Shown in pieces: positions 26,125 to 38,931 of a DNA stretch of 64,000 bases (position 1 is the stretch's first letter; the number at the start of each line of letters is the position of its first letter). Both the position numbers and the translations under genes were made by a program. The stretch spans positions 48,196,057-48,260,056 of the forward strand of contig CP141137.1 in the NCBI GenBank assembly GCA_035236585.1. The letters are read 5' to 3'. The notes below the pieces were generated by a model that was not told the DNA's origin, did not search any database, and was given only the letters and a program-made list of their open reading frames with translations. The DNA comes from Warburgia ugandensis. Its lineage: Eukaryota; Streptophyta; Magnoliopsida; Canellales; Canellaceae.

Positions 26125-27158
26125 CACTACTACAATTAGGGGTTTATAAGATGGCAAAAAATGGCTATATAAGAAGCTCAAAAAACTATCTTATACTAGG
26201 CCACCTTATAAAATGAAAATAAATATAATATAGTTCCTAAAACCATATTATATTAAAACTACTATAAGACTATTTATGAATAACCATCTTATATAGCTTA
26301 ACTTTTATAAGATGGTTTCAAAAACCCACCTTATAAATATGAAAAATATGGGATGATTTTTCAAAAATCGTCATAGAAGTCTGAGTAATATAGGATGGTT
26401 TTTTAAAAATCATCTTATATATTATTAAGTTTTATAATATAGGACCATCCTATATTAGTCAGCTTTACAGGATGGTTTTCAAAAAGCATCCCATATTTCA
26501 TAGTAATATAGGATGGTCCTATAAAGCTGACTAATATAGTATGGTTTTTGAAAACAGTCCTATAAAGTACTACTATGGGAAGATTTTTGAAAAACCATCC
26601 TATAAAACTAACTAAAAAATTGTCCTATATTACTATGAAAAACTCTATAATATAGGATAGTTTTTCCAAAACCATCCTATATTACTTATATTTCTACAAT
26701 TGTGTGCACCTTTGTTGGTTTCTATTTATACATTCTTCCTGTGTTTCTAAAGTTCAACACTTCATCTATGGAGGTTGCACATGATTTTACAAAATAAATT
26801 CATACACATTCAATACTTCCAACATTCCACATTGAAATTCTTCATACACACTTCTTAGTGAAATAGAGAAAGCATACACAGACTTAAATTTAAAAAGAAG
26901 GAATACATGCATCCTAGTAGTGCAATTGTAAATTATATTTCAGTGATAAAATTATTTTATTTTCAATAACATCAGATATTTACAAATTAAAAGTAATAAG
27001 ATATTCAGTCCATTTCATTCCAATGGCATCTCTATCTTATTGGGAGTAACTTTTGCTACCGAAATCAACTTGTAAGATAACAAATTTTAAATCAATTGAG
27101 ATATTAATGTTGGCGTCATTTAAGAGATGTAGAAAACTATAAGAATTATAATCAGTTT

Positions 27159-28166
27159 CAAACATTTAGAATAATTAACAAATCAAAAAATCATGAACAT
27201 AGTTAGAAAAAATGCATGGTACTATTATTATTAACATGTACATTTACAACAATCATACTTCAAGCAGGTATTTGGATGCTTTTCTGAATGACACTTGAAA
27301 ATCTAAAACAAGAGTCTTCTTAAACTCAATGTCAACTATCTAGAATGATAAATTTTAAACATTCACAACCATTAACAAATAATAAAATTAAGTATATAGT
27401 AAAAACTGCATGGTATTGTTACTATTCTTGAAAACAGCTATAACAAACATACCTCAAACAAGTATTTGGATGCCTTTCTAGATGAAACTTGAAAATCTAA
27501 CACATAAGTCTTCTTAAACTCAATGTATACTATCTATAATGATCAATTTCTAGCATTTACAGCCATTAAAGAACCAGAAAATCATGAACAAAGTTAAAAA
27601 TGCGTGATACTATTACTATTCAAATAGACAGTTATAACAATCGTACTACAAGTAATGATTTGGATGCCTTTTTGAATGAAACTTGAAAATCTAAAATATA
27701 GGTCATCTTAAAATTAATGTACACTATTTAGAATGATTAATTTCAAATATTTACAACCTTTAACAAATAAAAAAAATCTTGCACATACTAAAAAACGCAT
27801 GATACCATAACTATTTACATAGGTAGATACAATAAGCATATTTTAAGCAAGTATTTGAATGTCTTTTTGAATGAAAATTGAAAATATAAAATATGGGCCT
27901 TCTTAAACTAAATGCTCACTATCTAGAATGATAAATTTCAAACATTTACAACCATTAACAAATTAAAAAATCACATATATAGTAAAAAAATGCATGGTAC
28001 TGTAACTATTCACGCAAACAGTTACAACAAGCATACTTTAAGCAAGTATTTAGATGTCTTTTGGAATGAATCTTGAAAATCTAACACATGGATCTTCTTA
28101 GAATCAATGTATTTTAACTAAAACAATCAATTTCAAACATTTACAACCATTACAGAAGCAGAAAAT
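27159..28166. repeat. ~195-bp minisatellite, copy 3
   Basis: Five monomers. ACGCAAACAGTTACAAC near 28013 replaces the AAGCATACAAC of copies 1-2, a change shared with the two units to its right. Confidence 0.9.
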
Positions 28167-28343
28167 TAAGAAAAAAAAGAGAGATATAACCTAATGAGAG
28201 AAAACTGATCACGAAGTGTCTGAGGGGAGGTATGTGTTTGGTCTCTCCACTCCTCCTCCTCCTCCTCCTCCTATTCTTATTCTTCCTCTTCCTCTTCTTT
28301 TCTCAAGGGTTTTAGGTTTGAAAATTTCATGGGGGTAGGGGAG

Positions 28344-28424
28344 TCCTCCTCCTCCTCCTCTTCTTCTTCTTCTTCTTCTTCTTCTTCTTCTTCTTCTTCT
28401 TCTTCTTCTTCTTCTTCTTCTTCT
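28344..28424. repeat. (TCC)n(TTC)n tract, 81 bp
   Basis: The longest triplet tract of the array. Confidence 0.97.
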
Positions 28425-28577
28425 CATCTTTCTCTCCTTATCTCTCTTTCACCTCTCGACATCCTCCTCCTTCTCTTCTTCTTTTCCTTAAGGGTTTTGG
28501 TTTGAAAATTTCGTGGGAGAAGGGGGCACTTGCGGTTAGGCGTCCACCACCAGGTCAGAGGTTGGCTCTGATAACAC

Positions 28578-28870
28578 TGTAACAACCAAGATCTATCCAC
28601 AAGATGCCTTGAGGGTGGGCTAAGATGGCTTGAGGGGGAGGCCCCAAGAAAGTCTGAGGTCAGGCCCAAGATAGGTTGAGGGGATGAAGGTGGGGAGGGA
28701 CTGAGAGTGAGTCCCACATCGCTAAGGGGAAAGTGACTGGGCAATTGATAAAGGTTCAGAGAACTCTAACAGTAACAACGCAGTTTCCCTGGGTAACTGG
28801 GGAAGAACAAAACCATGGGGGCTATGCCCAAAGCGGACAATATTGTTACTGTCGAACCTGGGCTATTACA
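28578..28870 (-). repeat. TRIM-like short LTR (293 bp), copy 4
   Basis: Near-identical to copies 2 and 3. Confidence 0.75.
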
Positions 28871-29870
28871 ATATGTTCCCTAGATGAAATCTTCTACATC
28901 TAGGACAAGGTCTCCTATTTTGTCCTAATGCATTGTTCCCCTGATTTCTTTGGGGCTTGAAGTTGTTCATGGGTCTTTTCGTAGTTTTGAAAGGCCTTGG
29001 ATTGAAATTTTCCACTCCATCAAACTTAGTTGTCTGGTTTTTCTTGAAGTACTCTTCAAATTTAGAGGCCATTTCTATGCATTTTTCCAGAGTTGTGGGT
29101 TTTGTACCCAAGACTTTAGCTCTCAATTCCGGTTGTAGTCCTTTCAAGAATCGACCAGTTGTTTGCCTATCTATGCCACAGATGTTTGGTGCAAACCTTT
29201 TCAACTAAATAAATTTGTTCTCATAATATACAATCAAGAGGTTCCCTTGCTGTAGATCCAAAAATTCCTTTTCCTTCATTACTTGCACATGAAGGGGAAA
29301 GTATTAATTGTTAAATACTTCCTTGATTTCTTCTCATGTAATTTCTTCTTGATTGGGAAATAAATTCCTTTTTGCTTATTGCCACCAAAGTACTGCTTCT
29401 TGTTTCAATATATAGGTGGCTAGTTTGACCTTTACTTCAACATGTGTCCTCAATACATCAAAAGTCTTTTCTACTTCAAATATCCACTCCTTTGCCTTTT
29501 CAACATCACCCTTGCATGTAAAGACTAAGACCATTTTCTAAAATCTTTCCACCATCTTCTCTATTTTCTCAGGTGTATGCGAAGAACAACCAATTACTTC
29601 ACTTGGTGTAGGTGAGTTATGATCCTCTATTGGTGTTGAAGTATTCTACCTTTGTACTGGTGTGATAGGTCCTACTTTAGGTTGAACTTGAGCTAGGGTA
29701 CTTGATACTTCGACAAGTGGTAGTGGTGCCTAAGGTTGTTGTATATGAAGAAGATGACCCCTCGGCACTATCATTATTATTTCTTCAACATTCTTTCCTT
29801 GTGATGAATTCTCCATGTTTGAATCACTAATCCTATGGGTCGTCTACTTAGTTGTTCTCTTAGGTGGCAT
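28871..29870 (-). pseudogene. gag: Ty3/gypsy gag relic, copy 4
   Basis: Same truncation at the zinc knuckle and the same in-frame stops as the other copies. Confidence 0.85.
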
Positions 29871-32800
29871 GTGCTCATAAACCAAAATTTCTATATAAGT
29901 CATCTACTTAACTAATTCTATTCTAACCTATATTTGGATTGTCATCTTTTTATTAAACATATTGAGGGCTTCAAGTGACTAGATGAACAACACTGATACC
30001 AATTGTGATGACCCCAGTTTTTCAAACACATTTTTATAAATGTCTTCAAAGGTACAACCCTTATTTATGAAATTTTTTGAAAACTAAATAGCAGAAAAGT
30101 GTTTTCTTTGAAATTGATTTGTAAAAACCCTAATGTCAGTTTAACTCTCTTGCTATACATACATTTTTGTATAAAAATAAATTTTCATTAAAGAACAATA
30201 AAAATACATTTATTTGAAATAGGATCCATCCGATGGTTTACATATACAGCCCCTATATTATTACATCAATTGTCCAAAGTACACAATCCAAACCACTAAT
30301 TACTTATTACAAACTTCTCAAAGGGAAATACCCTAATCAGTAATATGGCGGTTGAAAACCTCGAGTTGCGAGCTTCCACTCCTCTTTATACGTATTTGAG
30401 ATTTTGTAAACATTCAAACATTTACAATATCTCAGTAAGATTTGCTTAGTAGGGGATTCATTTAACATTCAATCATAAACTATATCCATGAAACAATTAA
30501 ATTTCAATATATAACATCTGATTCGATTAACTTCCCAAATTGAAGCCTTATACGTATATACTATATACAAGTAAATCCATTAGAATTGTGAATATAGTCA
30601 ATAATGTCAATAGTAAATCATTCCCAAACTTTACTGGCTTCACTATCAACACCTTGCACTATAAGGGGATCAATATTCATAATCAACACCTTCCACTATA
30701 GGGGTCAATATTCAGCCAGTCTTTACATTGGGAATTATCCCTTCATGGGAATATCAATAATAAACATATATTGAGAATTTCATCATGCATCACATAAGGC
30801 ATCTCATTATGCCAATCTCATATGCACCATAATGCAAAATATATAAAGGACTACTATGCTGTAGTCTCAATCCACACTAGTGCGCTTAGATGATTGCCTA
30901 AATACTCCACTGATACCATGGTGGAAATACATTATGTCACTGTGTATATGGGGAGACGGGACTTTCATAGTGGTGGCCTTCCCATAATTGCCCCACTCGA
31001 CTTTTAGCTTCTCTTAGGGCATGGTATCCATAACATCATCAATTTCGAAAAGGTGGTCGCCAAACCCTTATAACTCTCTTAGCATAGTATCCTCAGGCTT
31101 TTGCCTGTCTAAAATAAAACCACAAGCCTCCATACTTGTATGGAAAATAAGGATTTTGCTAGTAGACAATTTGTCTGATTATATAAGGATTGTAACAATA
31201 TCTTTTTCCTTTATTGATTTGGTGTTCAAGTACTAAGGTTGAATTTCTCAATTTATCTTCATATAATTCCAAACTTCACTTAAACAATAATTGAATAATT
31301 CTAAGCTTATCATCATCATTTGTTGCATTATAAACATTCTAAGGTATTTAAGAATATTCTATTTGAATTATTCAGCTTCTATAAATCTCATAATAAGATT
31401 AGGTATCAAACATAGATCTTTTAAAGGAATGCATTCTTAAGGTCCACCTACCTCAAATATGATAATTCCACTCCTTAAGATACGTAACAATCTTGATTGA
31501 CGTACGATTCAGTGTATCTATCAAATCATATATGTATAATGTCATCAATTAATTCCACTTTGTACTTCTTATTTGATCTTTTGATCATCCCTAAAGATGA
31601 TGATTTGGATCTCTTTCCTTGAATATTTTGATCAAGGGTTTAGATCCTCTAACTCATCTATATTTGATCTCAAATTTGTATCATATTTCAAGGGTTTAAT
31701 CTCAAATTTCTAAATCTATATTTTATTGTCGTTGATCATCATGATCTTGCTTGATCAAAATATTCTTATTTAAAGGTTTGTTTGATTAACAGATCTTAAC
31801 CTTTGATTGTTAATTTATTATCTAAATATTATTATTTAGTTAATTAATGCACAATCAATCTTAATGTTTGTTGATTGATCAATTTTACTTATTTATCTTA
31901 CCTAAATCTAGACAACTCCTTATTTCAAATTTGACTAATGTTTACTAGTTAGGTTCTATTCTAAAAGTAGTTAGTACTATCCTCATGTAAGGAGATGTTT
32001 AGATCTCAACAAACGTCAATGAAGGCATCGAAAAGTCACTTGGACTTTGGATACCCACCATAACCACGATGTTCAAAATCCACTAAAGTGCAATAGATCT
32101 TATCTTTCTAAATGGGTCCTATGAGCTCTTTTACCCTAAGTCCCTTTTCTACTTAGTTTTAAGCTTATATCCAAGAACTCTGATCATGACATTCAAAGAT
32201 GTTGATTAATTCCTAGGTGGGCCAAGGATATGGTGATGAAATCCATTCCTTATCTTATAAGAGTTACTGCAGGCCCTTACTAGCATTAATTTCATTTATC
32301 ATAGTGTTGTAACTGTTCAAAAGTGTAAATCTAATTTCAGATTAATCAATTTTTGAATAACTGATAATTTTCTAAGTAAATTTCCCATTCTTACATATCA
32401 TACTAAATTTAACCATTAATTTAATCTAACAAATATATCTACAATTACATCAGATGCAAATATACTAAAATTTAACAAAATCAATAATCATAATGCATAT
32501 CTAAAGTTCCTATGTTGATCCAACGGCTAGATCTAATTTTGATTCATTAGATCTATGGTTTTGATCACATCAAGAGCTCATATCATAATTTCCATCATCT
32601 ATGTAAGATCTAACCCATTAATTCACATTATCTCATCACTATATCATATATTTATTCAAATCAGATGGTCTGATCATCTTTGATCTAGCTAATCAAAGAT
32701 ATTAATAAGGTTTTTGGCTATGGATCAACATAAACAGTGCTCAAATCTTAAATTTTATCATTTCAATAGATTCTACTCTTCAATACAAATCCAACAAATC

Positions 32801-33543
32801 TTTTTTATCTCAATTTGGAGTTGTATTGAGGTTAGAATTGAAATTTGAAGTTTTCAGTTAATTTCAATGATCCAGATTGAATTTGGAAATGAGGATGCGA
32901 AAATGGGATGTGCACATGTTCCTATATCCGGGATGCTAAGTGCATCATGGTTGGATCACAGCCACATTACATGCTCATCGTGCGGCAGAGATGCACCCTT
33001 AGAGAGCATTTCTATTGTGCACTCTCGAATCGTGTCTTCCATGCATTCATCTGGAGATCAGTGAGACGGTCTGATCTAGATTATTAGATCACCCTTCTCC
33101 AAATCAATGGTCAAGAAGAAAATGAAATTTAATTGTAACAACCTTTCCTAGGTTTTTGGGCCCCAAGAATTCATTGGACGGCTCATATTTTCCAATTTGA
33201 GTCATCCTTGATGGGTCTTTCATCATGGATTATCCATACTGATTTCCTTTGGTGAATCTCATTGAAAAACCAGTTCAGTGAACCCAAATCATAAAGTAAA
33301 TTGTCAGAAATGAAAAAGGGAAGAGGGGAAATGGAAATGAAATTGTTCCAAATAGATTGAACAGATCAGATCATGAAAATAATGACTAAAATTGGCTATC
33401 TAATTGCAAAATAGTGACAGGGTGGAAACCCTAGGTCGTCGAGGATGACACATCCGTGGACGACGGCGATATTGAACTAGGGTTCATCTGTTGGGCACAT
33501 TTGGGGACATGCTTCCATTGAAGAGAGATGAGAGAGAAAAAGG

Positions 33544-33651
<108 letters not shown>

Positions 33652-34117
33652 CGAGGAATGAAAAATGAGAATAGCTGAGGAGTCTTGGTAGAAATTTATG
33701 AATATTTTTGTCAAACGTTTTGAGCATTTATTGGCAAATTTTTGATTTCTAATTAATTTTTATATTTTATAATTTAATCCACTAAAAATTATTTTATGGT
33801 AGTAGAAATTCCACTACCTCCATTATCAGCTGGGTGCTAGCGATTCATGCCTTACATCATTGCTAACTCCACATTTTTACCTAGCTTTGTGGGTCCCACA
33901 AAAGGTAAAATTACCATTTTGTCCTTTTAATTCTAAAAATTGAGAAAAGTACAATTTTTTCATGCAAACTTTGTTTTTAGTGTGTTTATAGTCATTGGAG
34001 TTGATTTTTTGAGTACATTCCAAATATCTATGTTTCAACTCCTAATTCTATTTCTATAAAAAGTTGATTTATGAAAACCTAATATTTTAGCCTAATTTTT
34101 CAAAAATATCAACTCAT

Positions 34118-34271
34118 ATTATATATTGTTCAAGGCATAGAAACATCCTCTTGCAAAAAATGCAAGGTAAGGCTATCTACTACAGGTCCTTGTGATCTGC
34201 CCCTTCCACTGGACCACTGCATAGGCGGGAGCTTCGTGCACTAGGACTGCCCTTTATTATATATTGTTCAA
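34118..34271 (+). mobile_element. 5'-truncated SINE with 16-bp target duplication, copy 4
   Basis: Body 34134-34255. Carries two extra small insertions at CTG positions (TTCCACTGG and GACCACTGC). Confidence 0.75.
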
Positions 34272-34300
34272 ATATAACTGCAAAAATTGGCGGTATTACA

Positions 34301-35194
34301 AATTTGTGTGAAACATTATTTATTGTATTGTTAATTAGTGAATTTAAAGTCATGAAAAAAAAATGAGTTTAAGGACTTTGAAATTCATTTTCTAAAAGTG
34401 ATGTCAAAAGTTTTAGCTTTCAAAGTCATTTTCTAAAAACTACTTTAAAAGTCCTTTGTTTATAAAAGGCCTAAGTCATCTCATTTTTTCCTGTATCCCA
34501 TGTTTATGTTCTTTATCTCACGGGTGGCATGACGGCCTTCTCTCTTTGTCCTGTTTCCCTTCATGTTTTTCATTTTTGATATTTTGATTGTTTGTGGCAT
34601 GAAAAAAATTGTAAGTAAATCAAAACCTCCTTTTTATCATGAATGACTTTCTTGTTACCTACTCACTTTGTTTGCATTTTGTAGATCAAGTGAGTTTATC
34701 GCTACAAATGATGGGGTAAGAAGTGTGTTAGATCCTTGTGATTTTGGCAACATTTACATGATTTCATTATAAACAACAACTACTTCTCTCTCTAACCCTC
34801 ATTATTGGAGAAAGAAAGAACATTATGATTTGTGGTTCTAACCAAAAATTAATGTTTGATGAAAAGAAATGGTACCATCAAGTTTGTTGAGAAAGTTGCA
34901 ACTTAAAGCTTTACCCTCTCCCCCCCTAGAGTGATGTCAACTAGATATTAGGGGGCCAGATTTTGATGAGATCGTTCCAAAGCTCTTTCATTATGATCTT
35001 GTATTAATAAGATCTAATAATATGCACATTTGATATATGTAATAAAAGGATGATAAATGGAGAGTTATTCTAAAAAATACTTCAATTTCTTTGTTCATGT
35101 GTTTATTTATATATGTATGCATGTGTGTAAAGAATGCATGAATCAACATTGACTATCATAAAAAATTGGTTTTATTGTATATTTTTGTGAGATA
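34301..35194. other. AT-rich host segment with AAAGTC repeats, copy 4
   Basis: As at 7145-8037. No gene recognised. Confidence 0.6.
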
Positions 35195-36228
35195 CACTAC
35201 TACAATTAGGGGTTTATAAGATGGCAAAAAATGGCTATATAAGAAGCTCAAAAAACTATCTTATACTAGGCCACCTTATAAAATGAAAATAAATATAATA
35301 TAGTTCCTAAAACCATATTATATTAAAACTACTATAAGACTATTTATGAATAACCATCTTATATAGCTTAACTTTTATAAGATGGTTTCAAAAAACCCAC
35401 CTTATAAATATGAAAAATATGGGATGATTTTTCAAAAATCGTCATAGAAGTCTGAGTAATATAGGATGGTTTTTAAAAATCATCTTATATATTATTAAGT
35501 TTTATAATATAGGACCATCCTATATTAGTCAGCTTTTCAGGAAGGTTTTCAAAAAGCATCCCATATTTCATAGTAATATAGGATGGTCCTATAAAGCTGA
35601 CTAATATAGTATGGTTTTTGAAAACAGTCCTATAAAGTACTACTATGGGAAGATTTTTGAAAAACCATCCTATAAAACTAACTAAAAAATTGTCCTATAT
35701 TACTATGAAAAACTCTATAATATAGGATAGTTTTTCCAAAACCATCCTATATTACTTATATTTCTACAATTGTGTGCACCTTTGTTGGTTTCTATTTATA
35801 CATTCTTCCTGTGTTTCTAAAGTTCAACACTTCATCTATGGAGGTTGCACATGATTTTACAAAATAAATTCATACACATTCAATACTTCCAACATTCCAC
35901 ATTGAAATTCTTCATACACACTTCTTAGTGAAATAGAGAAAGCATACACAGACTTAAATTTAAAAAGAAGGAATACATGCATCCTAGTAGTGCAATTGTA
36001 AATTATATTTCAGTGATAAAATTATTTTATTTTCAATAACATCAGATATTTACAAATTAAAAGTAATAAGATATTCAGTCCATTTCATTCCAATGGCATC
36101 TCTATCTTATTGGGAGTAACTTTTGCTACCGAAATCAACTTGTAAGATAACAAATTTTAAATCAATTGAGATATTAATGTTGGCGTCATTTAAGAGATGT
36201 AGAAAACTATAAGAATTATAATCAGTTT

Positions 36229-37236
36229 CAAACATTTAGAATAATTAACAAATCAAAAAATCATGAACATAGTTAGAAAAAATGCATGGTACTATTATTA
36301 TTAACATGTACATTTACAACAATCATACTTCAAGCAGGTATTTGGATGCTTTTCTGAATGACACTTGAAAATCTAAAACAAGAGTCTTCTTAAACTCAAT
36401 GTCAACTATCTAGAATGATAAATTTTAAACATTCACAACCATTAACAAATAATAAAATTAAGTATATAGTAAAAACTGCATGGTATTGTTACTATTCTTG
36501 AAAACAGCTATAACAAACATACCTCAAACAAGTATTTGGATGCCTTTCTAGATGAAACTTGAAAATCTAACACATAAGTCTTCTTAAACTCAATGTATAC
36601 TATCTATAATGATCAATTTCTAGCATTTACAGCCATTAAAGAACCAGAAAATCATGAACAAAGTTAAAAATGCGTGATACTATTACTATTCAAATAGACA
36701 GTTATAACAATCGTACTACAAGTAATGATTTGGATGCCTTTTTGAATGAAACTTGAAAATCTAAAATATAGGTCATCTTAAAATTAATGTACACTATTTA
36801 GAATGATTAATTTCAAATATTTACAACCTTTAACAAATAAAACAAATCTTGCACATACTAAAAAACGCATGATACCATAACTATTTACATAGGTAGATAC
36901 AATAAGCATATTTTAAGCAAGTATTTGAATGTCTTTTTGAATGAAAATTGAAAATATAAAATATGGGCCTTCTTAAACTAAATGCTCACTATCTAGAATG
37001 ATAAATTTCAAACATTTACAACCATTAACAAATTAAAAAATCACATATATAGTAAAAAAATGCATGGTACTGTAACTATTCACGCAAGCAGTTACAACAA
37101 GCATACTTTAAGCAAGTATTTAGATGTCTTTTGGAATGAATCTTGAAAATCTAACACATGGATCTTCTTAGAATCAATGTATTTTAACTAAAACAATCAA
37201 TTTCAAACATTTACAACCATTACGAAGCGAGAAAAT
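36229..37236. repeat. ~195-bp minisatellite, copy 4
   Basis: Five monomers, collinear with the other blocks. Confidence 0.9.
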
Positions 37237-37413
37237 TAAGAAAAAAAAGAGAGATATAACCTAATGAGAGAAAAGCGATCACGAAGTGTACGAGGGGAGG
37301 TATGTGTTTGGTCTCTCCACTCCTCCTCCTCCTCCTCCTCCTATTCTTATTCTTCCTCTTCCTCTTCTTTTCTCAAGGGTTTTAGGTTTGAAAATTTCAT
37401 GGGGGTAGGGGAG

Positions 37414-37482
37414 TCCTCCTCCTCCTCCTCTTCTTCTTCTTCTTCTTCTTCTTCTTCTTCTTCTTCTTCTTCTTCTTCTTCT
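37414..37482. repeat. (TCC)n(TTC)n tract, 69 bp
   Basis: Triplet microsatellite. Frames through it give poly-Ser on one strand and poly-Arg on the other and are not genes. Confidence 0.97.
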
Positions 37483-37635
37483 CATCTTTCTCTCCTTATC
37501 TCTCTTTCACCTCTCGACATCCTCCTCCTTCTCTTCTTCTTTTCCTTAAGGGTTTTGGTTTGAAAATTTCGTGGGAGAAGGGGGCACTTGCGGTTAGGCG
37601 TCCACCACCAGGTCAGAGGTTGGCTCTGATAACAC

Positions 37636-37932
37636 TGTAACAACCAAGATCTATCCACAAGATGCCTTGAGGGTGGGCTAAGATGGCTTGAGGGGGAGGC
37701 CCCAAGAAAGTCTGAGGTCAGGCCCAAGATAGGTTGAGGGGATGAAGGTGGGGAGGGACTGAGAGTGAGTCCCACATCGCTAAGGGGAAAGTGACTGGGC
37801 AATTGATAAAGGTTCAGAGAACTCTAACAGTAACAACGCAGTATTCCACAGGTAATTGGGGAAGAACAAAACCATGGGGGCTATGCCCAAAGCGGACAAT
37901 ATTGTTATTCTTGTCGAACACAGGCTATTACA
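37636..37932 (-). repeat. TRIM-like short LTR (297 bp), copy 5
   Basis: Slightly longer than the others because of small insertions at CTG positions (TTATTCTTGTCGAACACAGG where others have TTACTGTCGAACCTGG). Confidence 0.75.
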
Positions 37933-38931
37933 ATATGTTCCCTAGATGAAATCTTCTACATCTAGGACAAGGTCTCCTATTTTGTCCTAATGCATTGTTC
38001 CCCTGATTTCTTTGGGGCTTGAAGTTGTTCATGGGTCTTTTCGTAGTTTTGAAAGGCCTTGGATTGAAATTTTCCACTCCATCAAACTTAGTTGTCTGGT
38101 TTTTCTTGAAGTACTCTTCAAATTTAGAGGCCATTTCTATGCATTTTTCCAGAGTTGTGGGTTTTGTACCCAAGACTTTAGCTCTCAATTCCGGTTGTAG
38201 TCCTTTCAAGAATCGACCAGTTGTTTGCCTATCTATGCCACAGATGTTTGGTGCAAACCTTTTCAACTAAATAAATTTGTTCTCATAATATACAATCAAG
38301 AGGTTCCCTTGCCGTAGATCCAAAAATTCCTTTTCCTTCATTACTTGCACATGAAGGGGAAAGTATTAATTGTTAAATACTTCCTTGATTTCTTCTCATG
38401 TAATTTCTTCTTGATTGGGAAATAAATTCCTTTTTGCTTATTGCCACCAAAGTACTGCTTCTTGTTTCAATATATAGGTGGCTAGTTTGACCTTTACTTC
38501 AACATGTGTCCTCAATACATCAAAAGTCTTTTCTACTTCAAATATCCACTCCTTTGCCTTTTCAACATCACCCTTGCATGTAAAGACTAAGACCATTTTC
38601 TAAAATCTTTCCACCATCTTCTCTATTTTCTCAGGTGTATGCGAAGAACAACCAATTACTTCACTTGGTGTAGGTGAGTTATGATCCTCTATTGGTGTTG
38701 AAGTATTCTACCTTTGTACTGGTGTGATAGGTCCTACTTTAGGTTGAACTTGAGCTAGGGTACTTGATACTTCGACAAGTGGTAGTGGTGCCTAAGGTTG
38801 TTGTATATGAAGAAGATGACCCTCAGCACTATCATTATTATTTCTTCAACATTCTTTCCTTGTGATGAATTCTCCATGTTTGAATCACTAATCCTATGGG
38901 TCGTCTACTTAGTTGTTCTCTTAGGTGGCAT
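37933..38931 (-). pseudogene. gag: Ty3/gypsy gag relic, copy 5
   Basis: Same truncation and stops as the other copies. Confidence 0.85.

Larger units (their letters stand above)
26125..28528 (+). mobile_element. Left half of a CACTA element, copy 3
   Basis: Terminal repeat at 26125, subterminal hairpins to about 26690, minisatellite 27159-28166, TC-rich block. No right terminus. Confidence 0.8.
35195..37586 (+). mobile_element. Left half of a CACTA element, copy 4
   Basis: Terminal repeat at 35195, subterminal hairpins to about 35760, minisatellite 36229-37236, TC-rich block. No right terminus. Confidence 0.8.
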